Source: Alisma plantago-aquatica
Taxonomy: Eukaryota; Streptophyta; Magnoliopsida; Alismatales; Alismataceae
DNA: 64,000 nt
Direction of reading: 5' to 3'
NCBI GenBank assembly: GCA_963693085.1
Contig: OY856412.1
Location: 1,128,488,244 to 1,128,552,243, forward strand
Positions 46,891-60,554 of this stretch are shown piece after piece. Both the position numbers and the translations under genes were made by a program. Positions within the stretch are counted from its first letter, which is position 1, and each line of letters begins with the position of its first letter. The notes beneath the pieces are model-generated. The model had not been told where the DNA came from. It did not search any database and saw nothing but the letters and a program-made list of their open reading frames with translations.

Positions 46891-49171
46891 AACTTAAATG
46901 ATGTAAAATATCCTTATTTAAGCCATGACAGTGATACTATAACTAGTTGACATATCCAACCATGTTAATATGAAACCATATGCAAATGGACATCTTGACA
47001 TGTTTTACCTTTTTCATGTACTCAAAGTAATGTTATAGATATAAATATTATAGTTATATATAACCATTATATTAGTAGTGTTAATTGATAACACATATAA
47101 GGTAAATAATTTCAATCGATCTTATAATTAAATGTATAGCTACTTAACATAGCATTCACACAATTTATACCATGATATGACCCTAAAAAGCACCAAAAAC
47201 TATGTTAATTTCCTAAGTAAAAATGTAAACCGCTTCTCAAAATCCCACTTAAGCCTTGCATGATTAAGATACTTGTACTACTATGAAATAATATCATCAT
47301 TATGATAACATAAATCCAAGGTGATATCACTCCACCCTAAGATGTATGCATGCATACATATCATGAACCATGGGGAATATGAAGATGTATCCATGCATAC
47401 ACATATTAGGACTTTAAGTGATAATCCTTTTTTATACCCTAACCCATATTCACTACTTAAAACATTAAAAATATGAATTCAATTTTGAAGTAGTTACTTC
47501 CCACATTGATTTGTTGTATTTTATGTACAACACTATGAACCATTCAAAGATAAGGAACGTTCATAGAATTGACTTGTTTCCATATATGTGTATATCTATG
47601 AACCTCAAAAGGTTAATATAGATTGATGTTTTCCTGACTTGTACCATTAAACCTTTCACAACTATCAATGATACGTGTGAAAAAACAAGGAACCCTAAAT
47701 TCCAATATTGTACCAAAACCCAATTAGACTCTATATTGGTGCAACATAGTGATCTAATAAGAATGTAATGCTTATAAGAAGGTCTTAAGATAAACTCACT
47801 TCAGGAGTAGGACTTGGATTTTCATTTATCTTAAGGTAAGTGGGCCATTCCCAAGAGTTTACTTAGTAGCATTCATATATGTTGAATATTATATTTCTTG
47901 CTAAAGCTTTTTGTTTGTTATGACTAACATTGATGGATTGGAATACAATCATTTTATTCGCTATTTTATACATTCTTAGCTCTTGTCGAGTTTCTTAAAT
48001 GTGTTACAATGACGACAAGAATATTTAAATGATTATTGAAAAGATGTTTGTATATTTAGACGTACGGGTAAACTACTATACAGACAATAGTTGTGCTCAA
48101 AGAAAGATAGTACTATATAGTTATGTGGAATTTAATTTATATTATGGAAAATAAAATAAAATGACAATGTATTGGAGAAATAGAAGGTTTATGATAGGTA
48201 CACTACAATGCATAGGGGGATTTTGACACGTAAAGGGGGGGAATTCATAGAAAGGTCCTTCAATACCACAAAAAGGTATGCCACTACTATAGAGGGTACT
48301 CTGTTGCCAATATACAAGGAACATTGTGCATGATGTAGGGGTTGTAAACTAGATATGTTGATATATACCTTGTAAAGTTATATCATTGTATGGTTTTGTA
48401 TACTCCATTCTTGTATTGGTTTATTTTTGATAGAAAACTATTGCCCCTTACGATAATGTATATGTTGCTCTATTGGTGCATAGTTGTGGATGTAGTTGTC
48501 TTCTAATGAGGAGCCATACTACGAGAACCATATCAGGAAGACCCCTATAAGGATGATTCCACACCAACCTGGCCACTTTTATGAGAACACATAAAGTGGG
48601 ATCTAACGGACAAGGACTTCATACTCATGAAATGTCCTCACCTAGAGATACATATACTTTATTATATTTTCAAAGTACTAAAAATTATATATACAACTCC
48701 AATTACAATGTATTTAGTATCAAATGAGCATAAAAGCCTAGCTTGCTACTTCAATTGACGCTCGTTATTTCTAAGTATCCTCGTTTATTCCATTGGAACA
48801 ATCAAATTGGGCATATGTACATAGTACTTTATAGAAGTAATAATTTCATTGTTGACCTCAAACTACATAACATAAAATTAATTCCTGATTATAATTTATC
48901 ATAGAATCCAAAGTTATCTTGTTCATACTCTTCATGTAAATTTGACATAGCTTCCAGTGTGTTTGTAATAAATTTAAAAAGTACATGGTTCGATATCTGA
49001 CCATGCCACTTCGATCTATTTGTACACAAATTTGGATAACCGAATCTTGGTTGTACCGCATTCAATAGCAAAATACATACGGGTCTAGGTTAAATTTCAG
49101 ATGGGAGGTTGGATTTGATTTGTTCTCTACGTTGGCCGTCAGATTTGATATAGGATAAATGAAATCAGTAA
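46891..49171. other. no gene recognised
   Basis: Very AT-rich sequence where gypsy integrase would be expected if the element were complete, but no integrase motif is seen. CACTACAATGCATAGGGGG at 48201 resembles a CACTA end without supporting repeats. Confidence 0.35.
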
Positions 49172-49480
49172 GGGGCCGTTTGACCCGACACAATCAATAT
49201 TCTGGCAGTTTAGTACACAAAACCAGACGTCGATACTCAGATGCCAGCGGCAAAACGGTAGCGATTATTGCAGATTGTTAACTCGCAAAGACATCGCTGT
49301 GGAGCAGATGCAGCAATTCTTATCCCACTAAACCGGGCGTGCTTCAAAATCTCGTTAACATGTCATAAAATAAATGGTAAACTAAAAACACGATGTGTTA
49401 ATAACCTTAATCGAAATTTTTTTTTGTACGTAACTACGGGCGATTCAGTTGTTCCTATCCAAACAGTTCCTAATTCCATT
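49172..49480. mobile_element. possible small hAT-like or MITE-like element
   Basis: The left side begins GGGGCCGTTTGACCCGAC, and the right side contains the inverse-like CTATCCAAACAGTTCC at 49455-49470. GGGGCCGTTTGG-type ends are common in plant non-autonomous elements. The inverted match is only about 9 of 13, and target duplications were not identified. Confidence 0.25.
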
Positions 49481-51125
49481 TAAATCTGTAGTTTTAGGCG
49501 CCAGACCACACCATGCGCTTCCCTAGCATGTTTCTTTGTGACATCCAGCATCACAAAATGCAGCAAGTGCACAGCCAAAACTCAGACCTTGTTGTTTTTC
49601 CGAATCCATGGATTGAGGTAGCCACCAAGATATTTTTGCTACTCAGCGCCAATAACGACGGTGTACACCATTATGCCACACGACAGAGCAAAATCTCAAA
49701 CGCATTGATGGGTGATGCCCCTCCTCCAAGGCACCTCCCCTCGTGCATGGTGCAGGATGCTGGCCACCGTCAAGCCACCTCCCCTTGTCCATCACGAGGG
49801 CGGTATATACCAAGAGGACCACTAGACCAGCTGCTTCATCTCTACCAGGTCGGTCAAACGTGGCTCTTCCGTTTGGATCGTAGCCTCTTGCACCTCTAGC
49901 AACTTGTTCTTTTATAAGTCTGCATGTATTGCGAACAGAACTGGACTTTCTGGGCCTTACCCATCGAAGCAAGCCAGCCCACGTCGAGTTTATCAGATGA
50001 GGAATACGATGCACAAAGTATTTCACTCAAAATATTCAAGTTTCATAGCCGTCGAATAGCTTTACATGAATGCATCCGATGATTAAATCGTCAAAACACC
50101 ACCAGCGAACAGATTTACATGTATCGGACGATATTTGAGGGAGCATTGAAAGAGTTCAATTATGATACGCCCATATTTGTATTAATACTTAATTTACTGA
50201 TTTTTTTTGCTTACTGCGCCTCCTTTAGGTCATTATAACTAGAAATTTTCTTGCCATCCCTGATCTCATCCCCGATCAACCACCCGCACTCCAGGACAAC
50301 GTGTGTTGCTTTTCTCTTTCCTAGATATATCCCACTGACATCAAATATGGTACATGCAATCGCATGCAAAGCTCTTCATTACTTAGGCAAAAGGGCCTCA
50401 GAAATCTCCCGTTTTTCCACAAAATCATCCATTAGCGAACCGCACTGCTTATTTAAATTTTTTTATGTGCTAAGCTTAAAGTTCCCTTCATTGTTTTTGA
50501 AAAAAGTATATATAAGCTTTGTTGTCTCCTTATTTCTTCCACCCCATAGTCCTGCGCACATCCATGAGTATTTCATTTGTCTTTCATGTACTGAGTTTTC
50601 TTATCTTTATAGTTTCTAATTTCGTACTTTTTTTTATATTCATATTGGAGATGCATTAACCGCCCTCTACTTATTTGTTAGACTCAATATATTTTTACTG
50701 AACTCAACATGCATTTATTGGACATATGCATTAACCATCTACTCTCCTTATCAGGTTTTTTTTCTCTTGTATCTTAATAATAACAACACTTCCTGTCATT
50801 ATTACTAATATTAAAAACGAGAATCTCGCCAAATCTTTCAAATTCTTTTATATTCTGTATGTATAGTTACATAATATGTTACATTAAAGATAAGTTGTTA
50901 ATTTCTACGGTACCCGCAAAATCCTTCGAGAAGAACAATTGTGTTCGTATTGTACCCAACATTTTGACGTACAGTAAAATGCGACAAAAGTTATATTTCC
51001 CTTGTTCATTGTTGAGTGATTTAAGTTAGTTTAGTACGTAATTTACATACAAAGTCATATTTCCTCTATTTATTCTTCACCTATTTAAGTTTGTCCAGTA
51101 CAAAATTATCGAGTTAGTGATCGGA
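49481..51125. other. no gene recognised; possible LTR-like promoter
   Basis: 49500-50030 is relatively GC-rich and has long frames on both strands (49513-49899, 50026-49643) with no domain; overlap on opposite strands argues against real coding. At 50506 GTATATATAAGC is a TATA-like box followed by pyrimidine-rich leader-like sequence. The frame 50251-50619 is unrecognised. Confidence 0.35.
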
Positions 51126-51464
51126 TCTTTATAAAGTTAGTTCAGTTCCACATCATTGGTAAGTTAGTACTCTCCTACTTCACTGTGGTGGATTCTATTA
51201 GCAAAGTACCTCTCTTAACTCAATAGAGCGTGGAACATTCTTTTTGTATAATACTAGCACACCATACAATATACCCAAATATTGCACACATTGTATCTTT
51301 ACAAAGTTAGTCTGGTTTCAAATCACTAGTAAGGTAGTTCTATTCTACATCACTATGGTAGATTCTATTAGCAAAGTACTTCTCCTGATTGAATACAGTG
51401 CAAAACATTCACATCATATAGTACTAACACACAATACAATACCGACATACTACACACTAATTGT
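51126..51464. repeat. 170-bp tandem duplication
   Basis: Copies begin at 51126 (TCTTTATAAAGTTAGTTC) and 51296 (TCTTTACAAAGTTAGTCT). Both contain GGATTCTATTAGCAAAGTAC or its close variant and an ACTAGCACACNATACAAT-like tail. They are clearly diverged, so the duplication is old. A partial third start (TCTTTACACAACG) follows at 51465. Confidence 0.8.
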
Positions 51465-51540
51465 GTCTTTACACAACGTTACATCTTTCAAACTTCCTTT
51501 ATATATTATCATTGCCAATTTTAATAATCACCTTATACAG

Positions 51541-51748
51541 ATGAATTATGTTGACTTAAATCATTCTTACTCAAGTCTGAATTTTGGGTCATTGAATGAA
51601 GATTATGCTCATGTTGAAGTAATTGTTATTGATGTTCTAGAGTATATCTTCAAGTCAAAAATTGGCTTGTCATCTGATTTCACACCAGAAGCCAAGGATT
51701 TTTACGCCAAATATGCAAACAAATGTGATTTTGGTGTTATAACAATGT
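51541..51748 (+). pseudogene. FAR1/FHY3-like (MULE-derived) exon, interrupted
   Basis: After an acceptor-like TTATACAG the frame starts MNYVDLNHSYSS and ends SSDFTPEAKDFYAKYANKC, then DFGV. The FxxxxEAxxFYxxYAxxxxF pattern is the beginning of the FAR1 DNA-binding domain found in FHY3/FAR1 regulators and Mutator-like transposases. The frame is cut exactly where the LTR starting TGTAACGACC begins (51749). The zinc-binding rest of the domain is not found elsewhere in the window. The upstream part of the longer frame (from 51244) lies in the 170-bp repeats and is not considered coding. Confidence 0.45.
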
Positions 51749-54618
51749 TGTAACGACCTTACTTTTCAGTGTCCCCCAATTAAGAAGGACCTTTAGGTTG
51801 AGAGTCATTACCTAAGTTTCTCAATATCCAAATTTAAAAAATAACAAATAACAGAAAATGATTTCCAATATTTCATAAGTATTGTTTACAAGATGCATAA
51901 TAATGTTCATCTAAGGAGTTAACATCAATTTCCAACACGAGACTAATACATATGAGAAGAAGTGTCTAACTAATCCTCCTTTACTTAGCTTTAATGTCTT
52001 CAATCGATTTCATCTGATTCATCGTTCCTTGATATCTTCATACATTGGATTTACCTAAATGGTCGACAAATAAAATGCTAATCAGTATATTAGTATATTG
52101 TATACATGGCGTGCAGACTAAACTATGTAAGTAATATAAAAATTTATAATCAATCAATTACATGCAAATAAGAACTAGTATTTTCATTACATATTTCAAC
52201 CCTTACTTGATATGCTATCTTCAACGTAATCATTGTCACTTCCAGGGCCCATGTGCATCAACCCTTGGTACATGTCATCTTAGGATTCAGAATATGATAT
52301 CTTACTTTGTATGATTCTCATAGTGGCATTATAATTTAATAGAATGTAAATAAACATCCAACGGTTTACTTCAATAATCATCAAGAAATCCTCGACAAAC
52401 ATCGGTAGTCAATAATGCGAGTATTCATAATTATAACCATGTACCTCAATCCAGAACTATGCAGACCATGAAAACATACTTCAAGTACTCTAAGCATATC
52501 ATCCAATCAAGAAAGCAAAGAAAAATCCATGAAATCCAAATCCAATCTACATGTATATATATCATAAAGTGTCACCATCATATTATTCAACTTAAACCCT
52601 ACTCAGGTCCTAATCTAGGGTTGTTTCAGGTTTGAATAAGGAATAAGGGTACAATCCCTAATATCATTGCATGTTAAAAACTAGGTGAAAACCTAATTAT
52701 CAGATCTATTATATACTTGCATCATGAACATAGATCAGATTATGTTCATTAATATTATCACAAATTATGGTCTTCGGTTCCTAATTATATATATGCATGA
52801 TCGTTTATCTAGAAACCCTAATTATACATCATCATGAGTGTCAACCTCTTGGATTCCCATCATATTCAACAATATCAGAATATATGGAAAAGTAAACATT
52901 TTTAACATTCAACGTATTTATTATCACACCTAGACCTTCAATGTATATAATCACCACTTAATCATGTATTAGCTCAACTTTTATAATGAGTATTATATAT
53001 AGGTCATTATACTATTTTATTTGGATTCTACTCATTCTCTCAATTAGTTTGGTATATAATTTTAACATATTTGGGTAATCCTAGCAATTTTTACAAATTA
53101 AACAAAACAAGAATATATACCTCAAAATGGGGTGACGTGGCAGCCTCTTCCATGGAGATTGAGAAGGAAAGGGATGAGAGGATAAGTACTCCAGAAGATC
53201 CTAGACTTCCATGTCATTATGGAAAGAACCATGTTATGAGATACAATGAGACCATCATGGATCGAGAAGAGAATTTCCATGATGAAGGGATTTGCTACCG
53301 CGTTGTTGTGGAAGGATGCACATCAAGGAAAGAGGGGATTTTGGTAGTCCATCTTCTCTTTGTACCACTTCTTATATAACACAAGGTTTGGAGATTGATC
53401 GGTCTAGTTTCCAAAAGTTTTCTTTTGCAATTGGCAAAACAAAATGCTAGGTATGTAATATCTATATTCCTCCCTCCTGTCCTTATAATAACAATATCAT
53501 ATCTTTTACTTTACGTAAAGGAAACTATCCTTTATACCATTATTTTTAAAAAATTCTATTCATACTATTACCTTCCATTGGGAAAATAAAAGCTCCTTCA
53601 TTATTCCCTTTTTTTGATAGAAACTTGGTTTTAAAGATAAATCTACATAATTAACAACTAAATATTCTTGGCCACATAATATCTTAGAACTTCCTGGATT
53701 TTCGTCCATAATCCTATATTTGAATTATCGATCTCATAAATTATCTTGATTATTTTTCATGAGCATGAAAATACTTATTTCCCTATTTGGTAACCCAAGG
53801 ACCCCTTTGTAAAGCTTGATTTTGGAAATTAAGTAATTCATATATCTCTCTCCTTTTTACTCCAGTTGGTCCCCATATTGGATAATTCCACTATTATTCT
53901 ATAATCTTGTATTGAGATAAGTTTGGTAACAAAGGGATGTTTCTATATACCCTTTTCTCTTTCTTCAAACAAGGGAAACAATATTTAATTATTACAAGAA
54001 AGTCCCTCCTCAATTTTTTATAGGCTACTAGGAGTGTCCTTTCGCTATGAAACTTGGAGGGGAACTCATTAATATATTTCTATACTTATGCTTTTTTTTG
54101 GGATTTATTGGGATAACTTTCGTAGGTAAAACTTACCCTTTATAAATTTCCATAAAATAATTACCCATCATAAAGAAATCCTTTTTTACCTCAAAATTCT
54201 ACAATTATCTTAGTTTCTGCATTATATTTAGGTGTTCCAAGAAATAGAGAAAAATATATCTATTTGATTCCTCAAAACTTGTGTTTGCATTCACGGTCAG
54301 ATAATTACTCCATTAATAATCTAAATTACATATCTTAGGATATTTTGGAAACTTGTGTATTATTTCATATTTCAGTTATCTAACAATTCACAAAGTCATT
54401 ATCATTTATTTATGTATGAAATCTCTTATTTCTTAAATTTGAGCCACAAGGAACTATTTGCAAGGCACATATTTTAATGGTACTTGTTTGGTCCATGGGT
54501 TGAAACCAAGCAAAATTGGATAACTTTATTATCCTATCACTTAACATGAAGAAATTTACTTATAAATTCAAGATTTATATTTGTATATCTCAAATTCACC
54601 AAATTTTAGGATATTACA
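51749..54618 (-). mobile_element. 3' LTR of a long-LTR Ty3/gypsy-like element
   Basis: The plus strand begins TGTAACGACCTTACTTTTCAG and ends TTTTAGGATATTACA (minus start TGTAATATCC). The first 650-700 bp are repeated at 57135-57830, including GTTTACAAGATGCATAATAATG. Its length, about 2.87 kb, matches the relic at 20923-23843. Frames at 53071-53379 and 53395-53589 lie inside and carry no known domain. Confidence 0.8.
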
Positions 54619-57134
54619 TTAACCCCTCCTTAATAGGAACTTTGTTCCCAAAATTGAAACCTAGTAAGGTAATGATGAATGATAACTCAGCATAGTTTCA
54701 AAGCTTAGGGTTTGCAATCCTTCTTGGATATCTTTATCTTTATTATCTTTAACAACCTTTATTGTTATGAAAATTTTCTCCCATTAATGGGATTATTACC
54801 CAAATTCAACTCCGGGGTTTTCCACACCCTTAATAATTACATGATATCATCACCTAGTTATTACATTTTTATTTGTGATTTCAATTTCACTTGGTAATTA
54901 TCTTTTAACCTAGATTTCTGAGATATTATTCATTTATTCTTGTATAAGGGTGAGATAACACCACAAAACACTAGATTATGCCATTAACTAAATTTACGGT
55001 ATTCATTCTCATATGTTAATTTTAAGCATAAAATGTGTCTACCCAATCTCTCTCACTCATAATAATATGAAATAAGCATTTGGTTACACTCTAAATACAA
55101 TGTTCACCATGTTCCATGAGTAGTGACGGTGTGTCCACAAATCATCTTGTAATTTCACATTTTGGTTGAATTATCCTCAACAATAGTTCACAACCATGAA
55201 TACTTTTTAGTTCCACAATATCCTTATATTTCATGAACTGAATGGATATTTCCCTTCCCACTCTTAAGTTTGTGCACCATTCCCTTTAACATTTTATTTA
55301 AACATTATGATTGCTTGTACTCCTTATATTTACATCCCATTTATCATTAGCCTAAGTCATTTCCTTAAGGTATCTAAGGGTATAGGTACCTTTAGAGTGA
55401 TCTTATCTTGGCCTTGTGGGCCTTATGCACTTACATAATTCCTCTCACATATTCACTTTTAGGCCTCATGAACTCATGAAGGTGGCCGATCTCCTAACCC
55501 ATGGGCCTCAGTGAAACATGGATGGCTATCTCCAGACCCCATGGTCTTATGAACTTAGGGAATGATCGCTTCCTAACATCATTGGTCTTATGTACCTTTA
55601 GTCCTCCCTAATTGATCTTAGGATTGACTTAGGGCTCGACCCTACCTAGGGTTTATTGATATCTCAAACTTTAACAAATTTTTAGCACATTATTTTCTTA
55701 TTTCATTCTTTAACTCAAATTTCATTCATCTCTTAGGGCACACATTATTTAATTTATGTCCCTGCATCAGACTTGGAGTACCTTCCCTATATGGGTATTG
55801 GTTCCATTTCAGCCTTCCCTCATGGGCTTGGCCTCTTAGTGACCTTCCTTTCCTAGCTTGGTCTATTAGTGACTTTCCTTTCCTAGCTTTATCAATAGTC
55901 ATTGTAACGCCTTCTTTTTATATCAGCCTTCCTTTCTAGGCTGTACCTATTAGTGACCTTCCTTTGTTGGCTTGATCACTAGTCATCACAATGAATTCCT
56001 TTTACATCGGCCTCCCTTTCCCATGTTGGCCTATTAGTGACCTTCCTTTCCTGGCTTAGTCACATACTTTCAACAACTTCCTCAGTGACTTTTCCTTGTG
56101 TCACTCAGAGATGGAATTCCTCGGCTCAAAGAATGTACGTGCTTTAATATTTTATATACATAATCCTTCACACTTTAGTTGACATTCAAGGTTATATCAA
56201 TAATTAAACTAATTTGTGAACTCACCCTTCTAGGGAAGGTCCTAATGTAGGGAACCTTCTTGACTCATAGGAGGAGGTTAGGCTCTTTAGCCACAACTTG
56301 ACCCTACAAGTTTTTGGTTTTCCCTCCCCCATAAGTCCTTTTCCCTTTCTTGGGTTGCCCCCCCCAGGTTGGGACACAAACCCTAAAATTAGAATTGAGG
56401 GTTTGATACTTTCATTTTTATGTAACCATTGGTTGCTTATGTTTTTTAAGAACCCTTCACATGAATCATGAATGCCTTGCTCCATGTGCATGCACAGGAG
56501 ACTAGGTCACCAAAACTCATTTGGATTTGTTTATTCCTCTTTTACCCTAATCAGGGTTCATATGGGTATGGTTACAATTTCACCCACACTACCCCATTTC
56601 CAAAGATTAGAGTTTAGGGTTTGGCTTAGGAACTACCCCTGCACCTTAGGGTTTCACAATACCCTTGGTCCACTAAGGGTTTCCTAAACCAACCCTAGCT
56701 CCATCTAGGGTTTACCCTTGAAAGGAAAAAAACCATATAATTATTGTTCTTTACTTTATCATTATTTCCATATTGAATGTAAATTACTAGTGGAGGATAC
56801 CTTAATTATTATTATTCTCAAAACCCTATATTGATATGAAGAGGGAAGTATAGTTTAGGGTTTATTAAGAACAAAGATGAGAAGCCTTAGAGGAAATATT
56901 ACTTCAAGCAAACCCTAGGTTTCATCCAGGCAGGTATCACCTTGGCTAAAGGAGTCCTCATATACCAACTTAATGGTACGGAGGAAAATATTGCCAGCCC
57001 CCAAAATTGTGATCCTTTCTAGACATAATTACCTCCATACTATGTCGTAACAATTTTTACTCATATTTCTAAAGATTACTTGAAATTATCAACTATTAAA
57101 TATTATTTAAAAAATCTAGGGATCTGATACCAAA
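54619..57134 (-). mobile_element. internal region of the long-LTR element, no coding capacity
   Basis: AGGAGGGG on the minus strand (54621-54628) is the polypurine tract beside the 3' LTR. The primer-binding site TGGTATCAGATCC (minus, 57120-57132) lies 2 bp from the 5' LTR. The 2.5 kb between has no gag, RT or integrase motif. 55820-56060 has four degenerate copies of CTATTAGTGACCTTCCTTTC, with TAGCTTGG-type spacers. The frames at 56222-56687 are unrecognised. This fits a LARD-like non-autonomous element. Confidence 0.7.
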
Positions 57135-57830
57135 TGAAATGACCTTACTTTTCAGCCTCTCTTGATTTAGGACCTTAAGTTGAGATCCATTACCTAAAAT
57201 TCCCAAGATCCATATTTAACAAACAACACATAATAGCAAATAATTTCCATTATTTCACAAATATTGTTTACAAGATGCATAATAATGCTCCTCTCAGTAA
57301 TTACATGAATTTCCAACATGGGACTAATACATATGAGAAGAATTGTCTAACTAAATCTCCTTTACTTAGCTTTCATTTTCATTCAATGTCATATGATTCA
57401 TCATGTCCTGAAATCTTCATATATTCCATTTACCTAAATTGCCGACAAACAAAACACAAATCAATATATTGATATATTGTGTATATGGTAGGCAGGAAAA
57501 CATGTGTAAGTAATATAACAACATATAATCAAGCAATTACTTGCAAATAAGATTTGGCCTTTTCATTACATATTGTAACCCTTACTTGATATGCTATTTT
57601 GGGTGTAATCACTGTCCCTTCTAGGGCCCATGAGCATCACCCCTTGATAGATGTCATCCTAAGGTTCAAAATATGATAAGTTACATTATGTGATACTCAT
57701 AGTGGAATTATAATTGAATAAAATGAAAATAAACATCAAAAATTTATTTCAACAATCCTCGAGGAATCTTCGACAAACACCCGAAGTCGATAATGCAAGT
57801 ATGCACAATCGTAACCATGTACCTAATACA
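57135..57830 (-). mobile_element. 5' LTR fragment of the long-LTR element
   Basis: This begins TGAAATGACCTTACTTTTCAG at the primer site and aligns with 51749-52460. Similarity stops at ACCATGTACCTAATACA (57830), where the Athila LTR begins. The remaining 2 kb of this LTR are missing from the window. Confidence 0.8.
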
Positions 57831-59542
57831 TGTCGTTTCACACACTAAAAACTATGGTCTTAATCCTAGAGTTTAGCCCTCCTAATATAGAAAGGGTCGA
57901 TCCTCAAACAACATTATAGAGATTGAAAATCCCAACCCAAATCACTTTTAAACAAGATTGTAGAAAGTATAGATCCAGAGTTTGATGGTTGATTATACTA
58001 AGAATAAAGAATTAAATTGCAATGAAACAAAAGTTACACTTAAAACAATTAATAAAAGAATTATTCTAAGAATAATAAAGAGAGAATAGTCTATGAGAAA
58101 GATTACATTGTAGGAAGTAAAGAAAGAAATTTAAAATGAGCAATTGAAGAAACAAGGTTGAATCAATGGGGAAGGATATCAAGGCTATGGGTTTTACCAC
58201 CATGGCCAATGTGAAACATGATCGATGGAATTCATACGATAAAATGAGATATAAGTATATGTAGAAACATTCATAAATGTGTCTATAAAATACAAACTCC
58301 ATGTGAACTCATTGGTCTTGGCATTCATAGTTACTAGCCTGATCATCCCAATAAGGATCTTTCCAAAGTCTCATCCAAATCCTTATGCATTTGGTTGGTT
58401 GTTCTAAGCCTTGGGTTCCATGGTCACATTCCCCAAGACTAACATATGATAACAATGAGAGATCAAAATCAATTAAATCAGCCATTATCCAATCCAAAAA
58501 CCATTTAGTAAATTGAATCGTACAGGAAATCCATCTATGTTACATCATGGCCATTGGGATACACCCCACACCTCGATATGAAAAACTACTCATGATATAT
58601 TAAAGGAAAAAAGAAAATGAAGGAAAGAAAGGAAGCAATCCATAGACTAGAGGACAAAAGATCACAAAAGATTTTTAGCTAGTGACAATTAAATGGCTAT
58701 CTCCCTTAATTCCTTATTTCCAAACAAGACCAAGAAATAAAGAATGAGAGTTGGAAATCTTGAACAAAAGCTAACTTTATTGACGAATAGAAGATTACAC
58801 ATGCAAGAATAAAAATAACAATGATCAAAGTAAATTTTGGAAGTCTTTGGAGTCCCCCCTCCTTTTATTGGGAAGGAGGGGGAGAAAACCCTAAAAGGGA
58901 GAGGGGAAAAGAGAGATGATGATAGTTGAAATGTATAGACTTTGCACCTCCAACTGATCGGTTGACAAACCCAACCGGCCAGTTGGGGTCCGAAGGGGCA
59001 CGAGCCCGGGGGGAAGCATTCAAATCCTAGTCAAGAGGTGGTGGTTTCTTTTGACCATTGCTTCATGGCCAAGAAAATTGAGACTGGAGGCTAGGAGTTT
59101 GAGGCACTCAGTTGGAGTTTGAACATGTATGCACTAGAGAGGTAACGTGGAAACCCTAGGTAGGGTGGAAGCAGATTGTTTGCATGTGGCCAGACCGTGG
59201 GGCAGACTGAAATGGCCTCTTGGGTTTCATGAAACGCCCGTCTAAGTAACTAAGCGGAGTGTTTGGGACAAGTGGAACGCTCATTTGAGACTGCAAAGTG
59301 TGTCATTCCTGGTGATTGAACTGATCATTTGGCACTACAAACCGATAAGTTTATGTGCAGGAAAGATCACAATCTTGTCTTTGAAGGTGAAATCTACAAA
59401 ATGTGAATGAAAAGAATAAGAATTTGCATATTGGGTCAAAAAGTTGATCTATTGCAATTTATTCTAGAAAATTAGTAAAAGGGATACAAGTTCTAATTAA
59501 AAAGATTGTGAAAGATATAAAAAATGATATTAATATACATCA
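57831..59542 (-). mobile_element. 3' LTR of an Athila-type gypsy element, about 1.7 kb
   Basis: The plus strand begins TGTCGTTTCACACACTAAAA and ends TATTAATATACATCA at 59542 (minus start TGATGTATATTAATATC). The upper end lies 22 bp from the conserved TTGCTTGAGG hairpin, which in Athila/Tat elements precedes the 3' LTR. A block with CCACCATGGCCAATGTG resembles the other Athila LTR at about 10960. Minus-strand frames at 58066 and 58309 lie within it and are not considered genes. Confidence 0.7.
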
Positions 59543-59563
59543 AAATACACCTAACATGAATGT

Positions 59564-59581
59564 TTGCTTTTCCTCAAGCAA
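59564..59581 (-). other. conserved TTGCTTGAGG hairpin before the Athila 3' LTR
   Basis: The minus strand reads TTGCTTGAGGAAAAGCAA, a 6-bp stem with a 6-base loop. Plant Athila/Tat elements usually carry TTGCTTGAGGACAAGCAA just upstream of the polypurine tract. Here the tract itself is degraded (TTAGGTGTATT). Confidence 0.7.
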
Positions 59582-60554
59582 TAAAAATACAAAAAAATTC
59601 CAATTTGTACCAGAATCATCTATATTCTCACCCTTAAAGAGTCACTTTGTTCCTTACCACCTTATTTGACCAAGCAACCCAATCCCCTAGAACCACTTAA
59701 CACAAAATTCTATATTCCCTATCAAAACATATTTCCTATCTTGTTTCTAAATCAAGGCCTTGTAGGAACCATACTTCTTCTTACTTCTACTTTGACACTC
59801 CCATTTTTCTTTATTTTAATGATTTTTTACACATGAACATGATGAAGGAGGTGCAGAAGAAGATGATCCTTCCAATATTCAACTTGAGATTTATTTCTTT
59901 GTGGACTGTAGTTACATTGACCACATTTTTTATATGTTCGCTTTGGAATCTTTTGATGGTACGCATATATTAGATATGAGGGGTATGGAAGAATTTGAGG
60001 TGCGGAGCATGCCACCCCACACTTGAATTTTTTCCAGAGGTGATTCTTTGCTCTTTTTTTAGAGAGGAGGGGGTTGTTACTGTGCTGATAAACTTTCACT
60101 TTTTTCAAAGAGTGTCATTGCATTGGATGGATTCTTCTTGTCAATACATTATATAAGATTTGTGACAAGTTAAACCATAATTAAAAATAAATAAAATTCA
60201 TATTTGGTTCTTATAGATTCCATACGGCTTGCCAACATTTCCAAGGAATGATGTTATTTTCGAGGTCCTAAGTGACATGGTGTTTTCTAATCGTGGCAAT
60301 TGGTAAATGTTTTGCAAGGAGATTTACTAAATTCAAAAGGGTACAATGATGCAAATCTATTCATATTAGTCATCTAGATAATGGTGAATTTTTCAAAATA
60401 AAAAGAAAACTACATGTAACAACTGAAACAACAAAAACATAATGCTGAAAAGGGAAGATAGGGGGTGGAATTGGAATGTACCGCCCACATTCGCCTTGGA
60501 CTTAGAGTTTTCTCGTATTGAGAAAAACCCAAACCAGAGATGGAGGGAAGAAGA

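Noticed and set aside
48201..48225. CACTACAATGCAT as another CACTA end
   Set aside because: No inverted partner or subterminal repeats nearby; the hexamer is expected by chance in 64 kb.
49513..50026. Two long overlapping frames on opposite strands
   Set aside because: No recognisable domain on either strand; the relatively GC-rich composition alone can keep frames open.
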